64,000 nt of DNA, from NCBI GenBank assembly GCA_003952965.2, contig CM025849.1, positions 16,646,493 through 16,710,492 on the forward strand. The letters are read 5' to 3'. Origin of the DNA: Morella rubra. Lineage: Eukaryota > Streptophyta > Magnoliopsida > Fagales > Myricaceae. The notes beneath the pieces are model-generated. The model saw only the letters and a program-made list of their open reading frames with translations, made no database searches and had not been told where the DNA came from. Below, piece by piece: positions 11,880 through 23,214 of the stretch (within the stretch, counting starts at the first letter, position 1; each line of letters begins with the position of its first letter). The position numbers and the translations under genes were made by a program.

Positions 11880-13240
11880 TGTTGTTATACTGGTGATCCT
11901 TCGCCAATGACAATGTTCAATCACTTCAAGCTGCATTCAATCGGTCTAACAAGCCAATCGATCACCAAATTTAAACTTCACTTTTCATCAGAAATATTAT
12001 CGATCGCCTAACACCATCCGAATAGATATTATGTGCGATCGATCGTGTAAGGAAATAAAACGTACTGTAATAGACTTGCGATCAATTAGCTACATAATGA
12101 TTGATCGCTTATGAAGGTAAACGCACAGTTTCAAAATACGATGAATGTTCGATCAATGAAGGAGAATAGGAAAACACACCATATGCCTATCGATTGATCA
12201 CAGCACAAGCACGATCGATCGATAAATAATTGAAATGCACAATTACACCATGGCAATCGATCAGTAACTATAGAATCAATCGGTATGAATACTACTTTAA
12301 CTATCGATCACCATAGAACGTTGATCAATCAATGCAAAAAAAGAACACACCTTTTAAGAGCCGATCGATCGCCACGCACAACAACCACCTGCCAAATCAA
12401 ACGTCCCTAAAGGATGATCGATCAGCTCAAGGACGACAAGAAAAAAACACAAAACATAACTATGCCCAAAATGACCCCAAAATGACCCCAAAATGATCCC
12501 AAAATAATTCTAATATTCTAAAACAAACATTACAAATACAAGGAACATATTTCACGGAACTAAATGGATTATTTATCAAATTTAAAAAACTAAACTACAA
12601 ACCTCTTAAAAACCGCTCAAAGGTTAGAAAATTGCATACCTTTAACGTGGAGGAGAATGGAGAACGTTTCTACATAGTTTGGAGGACAATGCAAGAGAAA
12701 AAATATCGGTGAGTTAAGAGCGTTTTTTAAAGTGTGGGAGAGGTAATTGCAGATATGGCCTTCGGTTTCTTTCAGAACTTTTCACGATCTATTCGATCGC
12801 TAGTCATTACAATTGATCAATCGTGTTGGTTAATACACGTGGCACACTTCAATTCATTGTTTTAAATTCCTATGCAATCAATTGGTGATCAAACAACGGT
12901 TCAAAAAAATGATAGTTACGAAAATATGCAAATGTGCCATGTATTAATTCGTACGCGTTCGATCGGCCAACAAACCGATCTATCACTAATGGTGGACACA
13001 TGGAAACCAGCAATTCATTGTTTTGATTGCCTCGTTGATCGAACGATGGGTATGATGATCGAACGTCTTTTCAAAAAAGTGACAATTACTAGTTGCTCAT
13101 TGTGTGCACTGTGTCAATTCGTAACGGATCAATCGTGTGTTAGCGTTGCAATCGTTACTAAATATGGCAATGTATCACCTTAGAATGATTGGTCGGCTAT
13201 GACTGACGATCGATCGGCAAGGTGACGAAATGATTTCGTC
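11880..13240. repeat. Block enriched in GATCGATC-like palindromic motifs
   Basis: About two dozen short motifs of the form CGATCGATCG, TGATCGAT, AATCGATCA or ATCAATCG occur in some 1.35 kb, often 30-60 bases apart and in both orientations. Flanking DNA largely lacks them. Their position just inside a CACTA-type terminus suggests subterminal transposase-binding repeats, a known feature of that superfamily. The motif sequence itself is not one I recognise. Confidence 0.7.
12468..12507. repeat. Short tandem repeat, CCCCAAAATGA unit
   Basis: Roughly four copies of an 11-12 base unit (CCCCAAAATGA and variants) inside the GATCGATC-rich block. Confidence 0.85.
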
Positions 13241-13993
13241 ACAAAAACCCTCTGTTCATTGTGACAAAACATTTTGTCACCTAACATATATTTTTTAGGG
13301 AAAATTACCTGGAGCACACTAGGTTTTAGCTTAATATCAAAAGCCTTATTAGGTTTTAAAAAAATCTCAAAACCCACTGGATTTTTCATTTTGATATGAA
13401 AACTAACTCAAGCCAATTCTGTTACTAGAGAGCCTAGTCCACTTAAGTTAAATGTCAGGGTAAAACCAATCGCTGGCTGCCACGTGTTTAAAATTTATTG
13501 TCTGCTTTATTCGTTCTCTTGTCTGCCATGTCGTATGCTATGTGATACAAAAACTAACTCCGACGTGGCATGCGTCGTGACAAACGGAAATCCCAATGGA
13601 GCAGACAAGGAATTTTAAACACGTGGTAGACAGCAATTGGTTTTAGCCCTGACATTTAACTTAAGTGACTACGCTCCATTATATCCAATAATAGCATTGG
13701 CTTGAGTTAGTTTTCATACCAAAATAAAAAATCAGTAGACTTTGAGATTTTTTTAAAAACTCAGTGAGACTTTTGATATAGGGCTAAAACTCAATAAGGT
13801 CAGTGTAATTTTTTCTATTTTCTAATATAATATTGCCAATTGATCCCCGTTGTTCGCGATCAAACATAGTGGTGACGAATATTTCGTCACAAAAGCCTCT
13901 TGTTTCTTGTGGCGAACAATTTCGTCACCAAAATTTTTTTATTTTTTTTGTGACGAAATTTTTTTATCTTTAAATATCAAATTTCTAGTAGTG
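13215..13993 (-). mobile_element. CACTA-type transposon terminus with GTGACGAAA palindromes
   Basis: The plus-strand sequence AAATTTCTAGTAGTG ends at 13993; on the minus strand it begins CACTACTAGAAATTT, the classic start of CACTA (En/Spm-like) elements. Just inside lie paired GTGACGAAA/TTTCGTCAC motifs at about 13221-13242, 13870-13890 and 13915-13960, which form subterminal inverted repeats. A foldback element interrupts this terminus. No matching opposite end or CACTA transposase was found in the window, so the element is either non-autonomous or has lost its other end. It may extend left through the GATCGATC block. Confidence 0.65.
13299..13815. mobile_element. Long-inverted-repeat (foldback/MULE-like) MITE
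   Basis: The left arm starts GGAAAATTACCTGGAGCA and the right arm, reversed, starts GAAAAAATTACACTGACC. The arms stay similar for most of their roughly 250-base length: both carry GTTTTAGC, CAAAA..CTCA, GAAAACTAACTCAAGCCAAT, a CCACTTAAGTTAAATGTCAGG-like block and an ACACGTGT/CCACGTG block. The terminal sequence resembles a long-TIR MITE family common in plants, whose ends read like GGGAAAATTACACTGACC. It has no coding capacity. It sits inside the CACTA terminus, so it inserted later. Confidence 0.75.
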
Positions 13994-13995
13994 AA

Positions 13996-15125
13996 AATGT
14001 GTCAAATTCTCGATAAATCATGGCTGAAAATATATTTAATCCAATAACAAAGGAAAAACAAAAAACGGACTTTGCATCAGACAATGACTGCGTGCTGCTC
14101 CGTGTTGTCCCAGTCAATATATTAAAGGTCCTTTTCTTGCGTGGTCCTCCAAATTGGAATATCCGTTACTTGTAAGCCCCTCATAAGCCTATCTACCTGC
14201 TTAACTGCAGTCCAATTGTTACCGCTTCCCCATCCCTCGTAAGTCGGGAACGGAAAAAAAAAAACAAGAAAAAGAAGAATAGAGGGAAAGAAGAAAATAA
14301 CAGAAACAGAGAGGAAACAGCGCTGTGAATTTAGGGCATGTACCGTTTGCAAAATTTTACATTTTTTAAAATTTTAACGTAATAAAAAATTATAATATAA
14401 TTTATTTTTTATTTTTATTATAATAAATATTAAAAATTATTTTTTTAATTATTTTTATTAAATTTAATATTCTAAAATTTTAACCTTTACAACAAACACA
14501 CCCAGAATACTTCAGGCTCACGCGACATATTAATCCGATAGAGTTCGGCAGAGGGCTTGTCAGAGTTTTTGCCTTTATTAATCAGAGCGCTAGCCTTTTT
14601 CCTAAGGGACCCTCGGTCATGCTGTGTTGCTTGAATCCTACACGATAGGGCACGCAAACCACGACTGCAGCAGGCGACGTGCTTGGTGTTAGGGTCGGGT
14701 AGTTGAAAATTGTGATTCAAGCCCTTTTCTTCCCAAATCCGGCAGCTTGGTTATGAAAGCCAAGACTCTGCTTACCCCCGGCGCACTCCTTTTGATCTCT
14801 ATTCAGCATATTTGTGATTGGGGAGTTTACAGAAACACAGACCAGAAAGCTTGGATAAACAGGGGGCTTGCCAAATTTTGCTAGGCGTGAGATTTCGTAT
14901 AAGGTCCGGGGTCATATGGATTCCTTTTGAATCTCTATAGTGAAATGGCCAGCAGGGATACCCTTTTCTCAATTTGATTGATCTTCCTTAATTCAGGACA
15001 TGCACCAAACAAAGAGAAAATCAGACGATTCAAAGCGAAAGAGAGAACAAGATCAGAAGATGAATATTTAGAATCATAAACCTAGACATCAAATAGAAGA
15101 GCTAATTATTTCATTACAAGAAACA
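13996..15125. other. Spacer and 3' flank of the small secreted-protein gene
   Basis: There is no supported gene. An A/T-rich low-complexity stretch lies at about 14360-14480. Short open frames at 14122-14352 and 14487-14720 show no family features. The right end is the likely 3' UTR of the minus-strand gene at 15131. Confidence 0.5.
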
Positions 15126-15130
15126 GTAAA

Positions 15131-15376
15131 CTAAACAGAGAACTCGCGTGCTTGAAATGGCCGCTGGACTGTGGGGTTGACAAGCTGCTTTCGATGCCCC
15201 CGACGGCTTCCATGATTCATCCACAGCTTCCTTTCCCATGTTCCCTGCAATACTCTGACATCGTTGCCTTCAACAACTGCACCAACTTCAATGGCAGCCG
15301 AATGGATCAGTATCAGGGTGGTGAAACCGAGGAGGAAAAGAATAAAGGAGGCGGATAAGGCTCTCAACTCCACCAT
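15131..15376 (-). CDS. Small secreted protein, candidate peptide-hormone precursor (81 aa)
   Basis: An intron-free frame from ATG (15376) to TAG (15131-15133). Residues 1-27 (MVELRALSASFILFLLGFTT onward) form a clear signal peptide: a short polar start, then a long hydrophobic core ending near HSAA. A variable middle (EVGAVVEGNDVRVLQGTWER) follows, then a basic C-terminal block holding MNHGSRRGHRKQLVNPTVQR and ending REFSV. That layout of signal peptide, variable pro-region and conserved basic tail with prolines is typical of plant signalling-peptide precursors. No cysteines follow the signal peptide, which rules out most cysteine-rich families. I do not recognise it as CLE, RGF, CEP, PSY, IDA or CIF. 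The start codon is in good context (GCACAATGG) and a TTTATTTAA stretch lies upstream at about 15414-15422. Coding is likely; the function is unknown. Confidence 0.65.
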   Translation of the reverse strand: MVELRALSASFILFLLGFTTLILIHSAAIEVGAVVEGNDVRVLQGTWERKLWMNHGSRRGHRKQLVNPTVQRPFQAREFSV

Positions 15377-15479
15377 TGTGCTTTTTCTAGTTTCTGCCTA
15401 TGTGTCTTAGAGTTAAATAAAGAGAGACTTGGAGAATAACTTTGCTTTGCTAGGAAGTCAGAAGGAAATCATTTAAACC

Positions 15480-18400
15480 TGGCACCCCACAAATTGATGG
15501 GCTGGTTTAAGTTGGCTTGTTGTGGTGGGTTTGGTTGGGTTTGTTGTGGTTATGATTCTCCTAGAGAGCACATCACTATCGTACGAAGCCAAAATTTTCA
15601 ATCGGCGCTTCATAATAGAGCTAAAATATAGTACTAAGTACTAAAAGGGTGGTTAAGTGTAATTATGAACCTTAGCTATAAAATAAAAGGGTATCATCAT
15701 GAATCGCCTACCTTTAGGGTGCATGGATAACACGGCTAGAATACTCCCCCACCCCCCTCCAAAAAAAAAAAAACAGAAAAATATGGATAGGCCTCGTGAG
15801 CACTTATAGGACTGAAATGTAATTTACTTATTTTCACCGCGCCAAAGTATCAAAATTGGACAAATTATAGTTAAAATTCACATGTTTTTACATGTAACGA
15901 GGAACAATCCACGCCACTCCTTGTGCACAAGCTGAGGCTTGAACAGACCTAATCCAGCTTTGTCGCACGTCATTTAAGTCACAAAGTTTGAAATTTACCT
16001 CTTAGCTATAGTAGTACCGCTAACAAAAGACATAGGAGATCATATATTAAGACTAACCACAAAGAAAGGGGCAGTTGGAGAAGTGCATTAAGTCATCCTA
16101 GAAGCTAGTTAGATGACCCAATGAGTCAGGTGTTTAGGTGAAATTTATCCCTTAGATCCTAATATATAAAAAATAGCAAGTGAGGATTTGTTGACCCAAA
16201 AGAAAAAAAAGAAGCAATACACTAACTACGGCACCTTTTACCTCAAATTATCAATAATTTTACCTTTTGTTCCATATAAGCATTTGACCATTAGAATTAT
16301 ACCACCCGAAACATTTTTTATTAATCAAGATTTTAATATGGGGTGTAAAGGATGGTTTGGGGTGTAATATATCAAGTTTGGTAATTTGTGGTGTAAATTT
16401 TAAAAATATATAACAAGTAGAGAATTTAAAGTGTAATTTCTCTAAAGAAAAAAAAATGTAAAGAAAAGAGAAAAGATATTCAAGTAGTTCGAGGTGAGTT
16501 AGAAGTCTCTAGATTCTGAATAAATTATTTCCAAAGCGTTCTAACCTCTTCGGAACCTTAGTTGTTGGGCCAATCCACTCCTAACCACCTCTGTACATTT
16601 TTGTTAGACCATTGAGCCCAACCCATAATAATTTACCTTTATTCTCAAACTACCTTAATTCTTCCCATCCCTATATCCTGTTCGTATCTTTGTGATCTCC
16701 GACAAGATAATTACAGGGCCTCGAAATCATCTTTGAAAAGTCAAAACCCTGAAAACTAGTTATTGTCTCATACGAAGATAATCTCGGCTCCCAACCGCGA
16801 AAGATCTTTAGTTTGAAGTACGAAATTTCCGGACTTATTAGATCAACTTTATTAAGTGAATGGGTGTGAGATTAAATTCTACTTGAGTAAATTATCGAAT
16901 TATAGAGTAAATTATCGAATTATAGAACTCACTTTGAAGTATGGGAATAAATTTTCGAGTCATAGAGCCACTTTAAGTTCTTAAATTTACCGATACTTAA
17001 GTTGTAGAGCTAATTCTAATGTATGATATTTGTCATTGACTCCCAATTATCTCAGTGCCTCTTTCAACTAAGGTAATTTTTTCTCAGGCTAATACACAAA
17101 TTAGATGTAAACAGATTTCTCTTATAAAAATATAAATAAATAAATATTCTCGATCTTGGCCTCTTCCCATTTACTCTCTTTTAACTTCTTTGCTTGATGG
17201 ATTTAAGTTCAGCTACAAGTTGGGCTGTATTTGTCTCGACTAATCATTTGATGTGCTTGAAAAATCCTTTCTATTCTATTCTTCTTTCCAGGATTTTGTT
17301 TGGATGGGATACTTTGATTGAATTAGGTGTTAATTTTGCTTTCAACTTATCTAAACTTTTAACATATAAGTAGGACTAATAACACGAGCTCTATAAACTT
17401 AACTCGAGCTCAATCATTCATTAAATAAATGAGCTGAGCTTAAAAAGTAGTTTTGGATTGAATATTAAAGGAGCCAAAAATTTGCATAAGCTCATCTTAT
17501 AGTTCAGGCTCCTAAACGAAAAATTGTATATACATGACTCAACCATTTGAATTCGTTTAAAATTTGTATAAACTCGATTAAACTTTTATCCGAAATATGT
17601 ATATTATGATCGATCAATATTTGATATATACAATTATTCAATGTAACTCAGAGAGGCAGAGAGAGAACAGGGTGGCGCGGCAGAGAGAGATCATGCATGA
17701 GAGACATAGTCACATGGTGAGATCGCGAGAGAGAGTGGCACGGCGACGGCAAGGAAGAAGAGAGATTGTGAGGAATGAGGAATGGAAGATAGAGAGAGGC
17801 GCAGGGGAGGAGGGAGGGGAATTAAAAACCCCAGACCAAACTGGTTTTTATTTTTTGAAATTAATATCAAAAAGATTTAATACTCGGATTTCAAAAAAGA
17901 AATTAACGCGGAACTGAAAATTTTGCGAGTCTCCATAGAATTTCTAGGTACGCATTCGGTTCTGCCTTCAAGTCAAATATGGATACTATTTCCGGCACCG
18001 CTTCCAATTCCAAAGATAATTTTGCCCCTCATTAGACAAAAGTCCAAAATAGTTGCTTCGTCTGTTTTTTACCACAAAAAAAACATATATTAAAAAAATA
18101 CTATACGAAAATGATAAAAGAAAACGAACCGACAAAGCTCCTACCATCCTTCCTCTCTCTCTCTCACACACAAAAATTCAAACTTCGAACTTCCAAGACC
18201 TATACGCAGATCACGATTATCGGTTACTTCAGTGTTGGAAGTGTAATTCGAGAGAACAAGAGATAAAACCCACTAATAAGCACCAAGAAAGCGCAAATGG
18301 GTGCCCGAGAAAATTGGAGATTGGCAATTTTAGTCAAATATTCAAGGAATGAAGAAACGAAATCTTAAGCAGGAACGTGCTTAGGGGCAGGAAAGATTTT

Positions 18401-18880
18401 GTGTGCAAGGAAAATGTAGGGAAAAGGTAGATTGGGGCGGTGCGTCAAGTTTGAAAAACTTTAACCAGATGGGCAATTCGGGTGTCTTGATACTCGGTGA
18501 AATGTAGAAGAAGGTGAAATAGAGTAGAGAGGCATGTGAAGCTTCTTACGTCTGTTTTAATGCCAGAATTGCATGGGGGCAAAGATTGATAATTTTAGAA
18601 AGTTAAAGGACGTAAATCACTTTTATAGTTAGACGGACGATATTGATTTTTGTCCATAATTAGAGAGCCAATTATGGAATTACTCTTTTTTTTTTTTTTA
18701 TCTTAAAAAGAGATTATTGAATTAAGCTAATTTGAGGTGAGGAGCTTTTCTCTTTTCTAACACCAGAACAAGAGTGGTGATTGAGTGTCTTCCATCCTTA
18801 ATTTTATTTATTTTTTGATATGCTTAGAAGAGAGTTCTATAAAATTATTGAGGAGCCAAAACATGAATTCTATAAAATTT
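15480..18880. other. Gene-poor spacer
   Basis: No supported coding sequence. It includes a short direct repeat (AGTAAATTATCGAATTATAG twice near 16883-16923) and a GA-rich purine tract at about 17650-17830. Short frames here are low-complexity. Confidence 0.5.
17648..17822. repeat. GA-rich purine tract
   Basis: Imperfect GAGAGA runs alternate with GGCA/GGCG segments over about 170 bases. The encoded arginine/glutamate-rich frame is a by-product of the repeat. Confidence 0.7.
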
Positions 18881-18887
18881 ACATAGT

Positions 18888-19101
18888 ATTTGGGTAAGTA
18901 AAATTTTAAGGTAAAATTTTAGTAGTTGTGAAAAAGTGAAGAGAGAGAATGAAAAATTAAGTAAAAAAGTGAAAAAAGTTAGTAAAAAGTAAAAAAAAGT
19001 AAAAAAAATGAAAAAAATTAGAAAAAAAAATAAAAAAAAAGAGTGAAAATGTAATGATATTAAAATTTTATACTAAAATTTTATATAGTCAAACACGATA
19101 T
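18888..19101. mobile_element. AT-rich MITE, copy 1
   Basis: The ends read TTTGGGTAAGTAAAATTTTA on the left and AAAATTTTATATAGTCAAACA on the right, forming a rough inverted repeat. Inside is the block GTGAAAAAGTGAAGAGAGA, shared with other copies at about 19808, 22030, 61647 and 63690. It is non-coding and the superfamily is unresolved. Confidence 0.55.
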
Positions 19102-19807
19102 TATTCTAGGAAAGCAAGAAAAGAGGTTGCGTTTTGCAAAATTTTTTTTCTTCTTGCGTGGCCCGCGGGCTACACCTCTCTAGGTGGGCGGGGCTACCCT
19201 TATGCAGTTTTGTTGTACTATCTCTTTTTGCTCCTTTGTTTTTATTAAATTTTGGGCACTGGTTATTTTATTTTAGTTGTTGGCAGGTTAATTATTTTCA
19301 CTCCTTTTACTTATTCCTTGGTATTTTAGTTGTTGGCAGGTTACAAACTGACTTGACACTTTTTTTGGGTAAAAAAAACTTCACACTTTTTGTACAGTAG
19401 TAGGGCGTCCATAGTCTTCCTTCCTCAACCGCACCGCCCCCTATCATGTAAATAGTAATTCCTCTGTTTACTATTTGAAATATGCACCCCCATGTACTCG
19501 GTCATTCTTGTACGTACGTAGTGGCCATTTCTCTTCCTGTTTCGAGGTTTCTTAAGATACAGTACTGGTAGCTTGACAGCTAGTACACCGACATACGTGT
19601 TTCCGAAGTTTCTCGGTCAGCCATTCCACTTTTGTCTCAGGCCATCGCTTGCGATGCGTGAGTATTTTCATAATCTCTTTGGGTGTTAGGCCTGGAACTT
19701 TTAAGGTGGTGCGCCGCAATAGTTGAATTGAACACGCCACATGCCACTCTAGGTTTTTAATAGAACAAAACCTATAAAATTAAATAGGTATTATCCGATC
19801 TATTTTA

Positions 19808-19895
19808 GGTGTTGTTTGATTGTAAAAATATTGGATGACAAAATTTTGAGACGTTGAAATTGGTGAAAAAGTGAAAAGATATATATATATATATA
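19808..19895. mobile_element. AT-rich MITE, partial copy 2
   Basis: This has the left half only. It contains GTTGTTTGATTGTAAAAATA, ACAAAATTTTGAGACGTTGA and TTGGTGAAAAAGTGAAAAGA, like the copies near 61.7 and 63.7 kb, then runs into a (TA)n stretch. Confidence 0.5.
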
Positions 19896-19924
19896 AGGTT
19901 TGAAAACCTAAAGTATATGCTTTA

Positions 19925-20620
19925 AGGGGCATGTCGGACTCTCCGAAGAGGCGACGGGTGAATGAGTAAAGAGGTCAAACGGCCTTACAAACCCAAACCC
20001 AAAAGGGCGGGTAGAGACCCATGAAGGGTGGAAAGCCTACAAAGGACAGTAAGTTGAGACGACCCGGAAAGAAAAGTCGATGGCGGAATAGGGTGGTAGG
20101 ACTAGCAGTAGGAGGCGATAGACCAGCTAGATCTGAAAATGGGGAGGCGCGTGGCCCACACGCGCTGCCCAGCTAGTCATCGGAGATGACCACAAGAAGC
20201 GCCTGAACTTCCAGATGCCAACCACCTGGCGCATGCATATCGAAGAGGACCACTTGCCGCTGAAAAATTAAGATAAGAGACGGGCGTGTAAGATCCACGT
20301 GCGCTCGTGGCAGCGCATGAGATCCATGCGCGCGTCTCGTTGCTAGTTGGCCAGTGCAGAAAGTTTCTTTAGTCGATGTAGATGTCATCCCGGTCAGTCG
20401 TGGTCTTAAAAAGCCTCAAAAAAAGCATAGATCTAGATACCAAATCTGTTGGAAAAAAGCCCTTAAAAGTGGTCAGAAATAGGGGTTTATTGAGGGATCC
20501 GGCCACAGAAGGCAAGAGCAGAGGAGGAGAGGGGGGTTAGGGGTATAAGTCCGATCCGGTTATTGGAGAAGCTCCAACTCCGGTTCCGTCACCGAAGGTA
20601 ATTTTGGAGCTTTGCCAGAA
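19925..20620. other. GC-rich island of unknown origin
   Basis: Markedly richer in G+C than its surroundings. The minus strand has a 71-residue frame (20388-20173) with no recognised domain. On that strand a TTTGGTATCTAGATC stretch (about 20430-20445) faintly resembles a methionine-tRNA primer site, so an old LTR-element leader is one possibility. A transferred gene fragment is another. I do not recognise it. Confidence 0.3.
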
Positions 20621-20839
20621 ACTAGAAGCGAATGTTTCCATCAGTTCAACAGAAAACCAGTTCCACGTGAAATTTTTTTTAAAGCTTAAATATCTAAAAG
20701 ACGTCATTCTGGTTTGAATAGACGACATCGTTTAGTTGCTTTTAAAACAAAAATTATACCTTGGATCAACATGTTGCCGTTTTGATCCAGGGTTTTCAAA
20801 AAAACGTAAAACTCTCTCCTTCTTCTTCTTCACTTCACA

Positions 20840-21015
20840 AATGAATCAGACACAACTCTCTCTCTCTTCTCTCTATGTCTAAACGCCGCCGCTGCTCAGC
20901 CTGCTCTCTCAGTCTCTCATCGTCTCACGTCAACCTCGCCGACTTCATTCCCTCTCTCTGTCTTTGTCTCTCTCTCTTTCTATCTCTATCTTTGTCTGTG
21001 TGTGTGTCTCTCTCT
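20840..21015. repeat. TC-rich pyrimidine tract
   Basis: CTCTCTCT runs with interspersed CGCC segments, similar in composition to plant 5' leaders. No open frame of recognised family follows, so it is recorded as low-complexity DNA. Confidence 0.6.
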
Positions 21016-22029
21016 CTTGAATCACGAATGCACTTCAAGTTGTTAGCAATCAATACTCATAACATGGATCAAATACTCGAGGTGTTGCAATGGCTGTGAT
21101 TTGTAGAGTTGGTGCGCAACACTTGTTAGTTGTAGTTGTTTTATTTATTTTTTTGATGAATTAGTTCGTTTTGTCTCAATCCTTAAATGTATTCGGGCTA
21201 AAATGGGTCTTTGGGATAAATGTCAAAGGAGTGGATAAGCCTCAAATCCTCACTTCTTTCGGAACACCAATAAAGGAACTTCGATGATCCTCTTGTATTT
21301 TACCTAAAGCATATAATCTGTTGATTATTCCTTCTTGTTATCATGATACTTTTTTTTCAGTGAGAGTATTGAAGTAAACATTTTCTACTCAGTTCTCTGG
21401 GGTCGGAAAGAGTGTGAAAGTTTAGGCCTTTGGGGCCGGAAAGAGTGTGATGCTCTTGGGTGACGGTGAGAATTGCACGGTGTTGCACTATCCAAATGAT
21501 TGAACCGGAATCACTAATGTGCAAGAAAGAGCAAATGAAGTAACTGAATCTAGGCAGGGAGGGGGAGAGAGAGCCTGCAACGGATTATGAAGAAGCAAAA
21601 TATGGTTGGAAATATAGGAAATGACTGATCTTGGGAGGTTTAATGGTTGCAGGTGTTTGAATTACTTGTAGATTTCTGAATTAAATGGGTGAAATAACAT
21701 CTTTATTTTATGTAAATAAGTCTTAAAAGGACTAAAAAATATGGTTCAAAATATTATCGAAATTCCGACATCCGATTCCGCTAAGTCCGCTTCTACTAAG
21801 TCCGGCAATAGTTGGAAGTGGAAGCGGAATCCATTTTAGGCATTCACTAGTTCGCGGATCAGATGTCAGAATGTTAAATTATGCTTCCAACATATCCGCT
21901 ATACACCCTTAGAAGGGGGCAAGAAGAGCTCCAGCTTCTCCCGCTGCCCGAGAAGGAAGTGGAAGGAGAGTTCAATCGGCCAAGGAGGGAAAAATTCTAG
22001 AGAGAAGGCAAAGCCTCTCTCTCTAGAAT

Positions 22030-22172
22030 AGGCGTGTTCCTGTTTTTCTCTAAATTGTTTATATTTATTTGGAGTAAAAAGTGATGATTTGATGGGAAGA
22101 GAGAATTTTGAGAGTTATTTTATTGGAGTGAAAAATTTGGAGGGTGGAAATGTTAAAAACCAAACAGCACCT
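22030..22172. mobile_element. AT-rich MITE, partial copy 3
   Basis: This is the right half, containing AGTGATGATTTGATGGGAAG, GTTATTTTATTGGAGTGAAA and an end AAACCAAACAGCACC. It matches the right half of the copy at about 63.69-63.91 kb (AGTAATGATTTGATGGAGAG). Confidence 0.5.
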
Positions 22173-22896
22173 TAATAATTAATAACAATTATAATTATAA
22201 TTATATAGAACAAAGTCCTAAAATTGTTGAGTCTAGATCTGAATAATTAATAAACAAAATAAGCAGCAAAATAATGAAACAAATATCAATCACACAAGAA
22301 ATGAGGCTTTAATAAAGTTTGGAATGACCTTCCTCAAATTTTCTTGGTCCATCTCTCAATGCATTATTAAAGTTGGTTGAGTTTTCTTTCAAAAAGAATT
22401 ATGGAATTATGAAAGAAAGGAAATATTTTAAAATCTAAATTTTGAAATAGTTTCAAAATTTTCTCAAAGACTTTGTGGGGCCAGCTTCTTGGTTTAGCGC
22501 TTCATCTTGAAGATCTGTTTATCCTTTCAAACTTTGAAAAGACTCTTAATCTTTTGAACACTTTGACTAAACTTAAAATACAACTCAATTAATTTTTTAA
22601 AATTTGACACGGAATTACACCAATATTAAAACACTAACAAAATTGTTGGTGCATTTTAATATTTTATTAATTATTCATTTAATAGTTAAAGTTAGACCTA
22701 GGTAGTTGTAGGAGTGAAAAGATAAATGGTTGATTATTCATTAATAGTAAATGTTGCGTCATTATAGTTATTAATAAATTGATTCTTTTGTTTCTCGGTC
22801 TTTAGAACTTTTTTAAATAGTCCTTTCCTACCGTTAGCTATATAACAAAAAAAAGAAGAAGTCAATTTTAATTTCTTTTGAGAGAAAACTTGGCAA

Positions 22897-23012
22897 TGAA
22901 AGTGTGTTCTAGTGGTAGAATTTTGGGTTCGGCTTCTCGTGTAGAATAAGGTTCGAGCTATACGACGAACAAGTCGGTCTGTTACATTCTGTAGGAGATA
23001 AGCCATAGAAAA
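22897..23012 (+). mobile_element. Possible tRNA-derived SINE fragment
   Basis: A box-A-like TAGTGGTAGAA and a box-B-like GGTTCGAGC lie about 40 bases apart, the arrangement of an internal RNA polymerase III promoter. No poly-A tail or duplication of target DNA was found. The tentative call rests on the two boxes alone. Confidence 0.35.
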
Positions 23013-23214
23013 GAGAGCGAAATTTTCGTGCTTCAGTCCGATGAACTACCTCCAACAAAATGATCTGATGTAGGTATTGGATCAAGAACTTCTTCTAAGT
23101 TTCGTTTAAAGTGAGAAAGTTTCATCATTATGTCAAAAGGAAATTGAAATCATGGGGTTTGAGAGAAGGACCATGTTTGGTTATGTAGTGTATATGCAAC
23201 TATTCAAATAAGTA

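Noticed and set aside
17597-17917. 106-residue Arg/Glu-rich frame
   Set aside because: It is produced by a GA-rich repeat.
19552-19740. Minus-strand 62-residue frame with KILTHRKRWPETKVEWLTEK and a CRCTSC motif
   Set aside because: It reads like protein but matches no family I recognise, has no flanking exons, and lies in repeat-rich spacer; too weak to call a gene.
20875-21099. Plus-strand 74-residue Ser/Leu-rich frame
   Set aside because: It is produced by a TC-rich repeat and has no recognised domain.
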